Source: JAYVIQ01 sp043770215 (lineage in GTDB: Bacteria > Bacteroidota > Bacteroidia > Cytophagales > JAAEPT01). From it: DNA of 25,566 nt. Where the stretch lies: the NCBI GenBank assembly GCA_043770215.1, contig JAYVIQ010000196.1, positions 1 to 25,566 of the forward strand, in the 5' to 3' direction. The notes below the pieces were generated by a model. It did not search any database, was not told where the DNA came from, and saw only the letters and a list, made by a program, of their open reading frames with translations. Position numbers and translations under genes: made by a program. This document shows, piece after piece, positions 25,166 through 25,566 of this stretch (positions are counted from its first letter, which is position 1; every line of letters begins with the position of its first letter).

Positions 25166-25186
25166 TGTTACTTTTTTGTACTTTTA
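25160..25186 (+). promoter_or_regulatory. Predicted kdsB promoter
   Basis: TTG (25160-25162) is followed after 16 bases by TACTTTTA (25179-25186), about 20 bases before the kdsB ATG at 25206. Transcription would start near 25193. The layout repeats that of the nif3-like operon promoter. On the opposite strand TACTTTTG (25196-25189) matches the TAnnTTTG -7 consensus and may serve the DUF4905 gene. Confidence 0.45.
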
Positions 25187-25199
25187 CACAAAAGTAACA
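25166..25199. repeat. Near-perfect 34-bp palindrome in the divergent spacer
   Basis: Arm TGTTACTTTTTTGTA (25166-25180) pairs with TACACAAAAGTAACA (25185-25199) at 14 of 15 positions around the four-base centre CTTT; the outer ten pairs are perfect. It fills nearly the whole 40-bp space between the DUF4905 start and the kdsB start and overlaps both predicted -7 elements. It may be a shared operator, or simply two facing promoters. Confidence 0.6.
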
Positions 25200-25205
25200 G
25201 AAGAA

Positions 25206-25566
25206 ATGAAAATATTAGGTGTAATTCCAGCAAGATTTGCTTCAACTCGTTTTCCAGGTAAGCCTTTGGCATTAATAGGTGCAAAATCTATGGTAGAGCA
25301 AGTATATTTGAGGTGTAAAGAATCTTCAGTTTTTGAGCAGATAGTAGTGGCTACTGACAACCAAGAAATAGCAGATTGTGCATCAAAATTTGGCGCTCTT
25401 GTTGTTTTTACTAATCCAAACCATCCTTCTGGTACAGACCGTTGTTTTGAAGCCCTAAGTTTGGTACATGATGCATTTGATGCTATAATTAATGTACAGG
25501 GAGATGAACCTTTTATTGACCCTTTATCAATAACAAAAGTAGCCGACCGTTTGAGAAAAGGGGCCG
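25206..25566 (+). CDS. kdsB: 3-deoxy-manno-octulosonate cytidylyltransferase, partial
   Basis: Cytoplasmic enzyme that activates Kdo with CTP to CMP-Kdo for lipopolysaccharide inner-core synthesis. The window ends after about 120 codons, so roughly the N-terminal half is present. Motifs are unambiguous: MKILGVIPARFASTRFPGKPL (nucleotide-binding loop), VVATDNQEIAD, HPSGTDRCFEAL and INVQGDEPFIDP, whose aspartate binds magnesium. The ATG start matches the family N terminus exactly. It agrees with a Gram-negative organism making LPS. Confidence 0.97.
   Translation, partial: MKILGVIPARFASTRFPGKPLALIGAKSMVEQVYLRCKESSVFEQIVVATDNQEIADCASKFGALVVFTNPNHPSGTDRCFEALSLVHDAFDAIINVQGDEPFIDPLSITKVADRLRKGA

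Overview
The window comes from an AT-rich Bacteroidota genome, most likely Flavobacteriales or a close order. Three things point there. Several secreted proteins carry type IX secretion (T9SS) sorting tails. Families largely typical of this phylum are present: DUF4159, choice-of-anchor L, TIGR02757, DUF4905 and BtuG-like DUF5074. Promoters look like the phylum's TTG / TAnnTTTG type, without strong Shine-Dalgarno sites. No mobile element, CRISPR array, rRNA or tRNA was recognised.

Left part (410-8287, all minus strand). A four-gene run in transcription order is mpl-like Mur ligase, DEDDh exonuclease, rsmE and a secreted DUF4159 protein; the first three genes overlap or nearly touch. About 0.7 kb of AT-rich non-coding DNA separates it from a full-length smc gene (chromosome condensation ATPase).

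Middle (8460-16612). Two plus-strand genes encode cell-surface proteins: a choice-of-anchor L protein with a type B T9SS tail, and a protein joining two lamin-tail-like domains to a probable outer-membrane beta-barrel. They converge on a tightly packed minus-strand operon whose transcription order is nif3-like, C4 zinc-ribbon coiled-coil protein, secreted TPR protein, pabB-like. A perfect 16-bp palindrome overlaps the predicted promoter of that operon.

Right-centre (16921-23268), the most interesting part. A promoter and a cobalamin riboswitch whose P1 stem begins at the predicted transcription start are followed by an intrinsic terminator and five tightly coupled plus-strand genes. These encode a T9SS-exported beta-propeller, a secreted formylglycine-enzyme-fold (SUMF1-like) protein lacking the catalytic cysteine pair, a tiny GGAGDGY protein with a T9SS-like tail, a BtuB-type TonB-dependent receptor and a BtuG-like beta-propeller lipoprotein. 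I read this as an expanded corrinoid capture and uptake system: the last two genes are the known receptor and surface-lipoprotein pair, and the first three are probable extra extracellular components of unknown role.

Right end (23272-25566). Minus-strand genes encode a TIGR02757 protein, a small membrane protein and a DUF4905 protein. The last diverges from kdsB (CMP-Kdo synthesis for LPS), which is cut by the window end. The 40-bp divergent spacer holds a near-perfect 34-bp palindrome.
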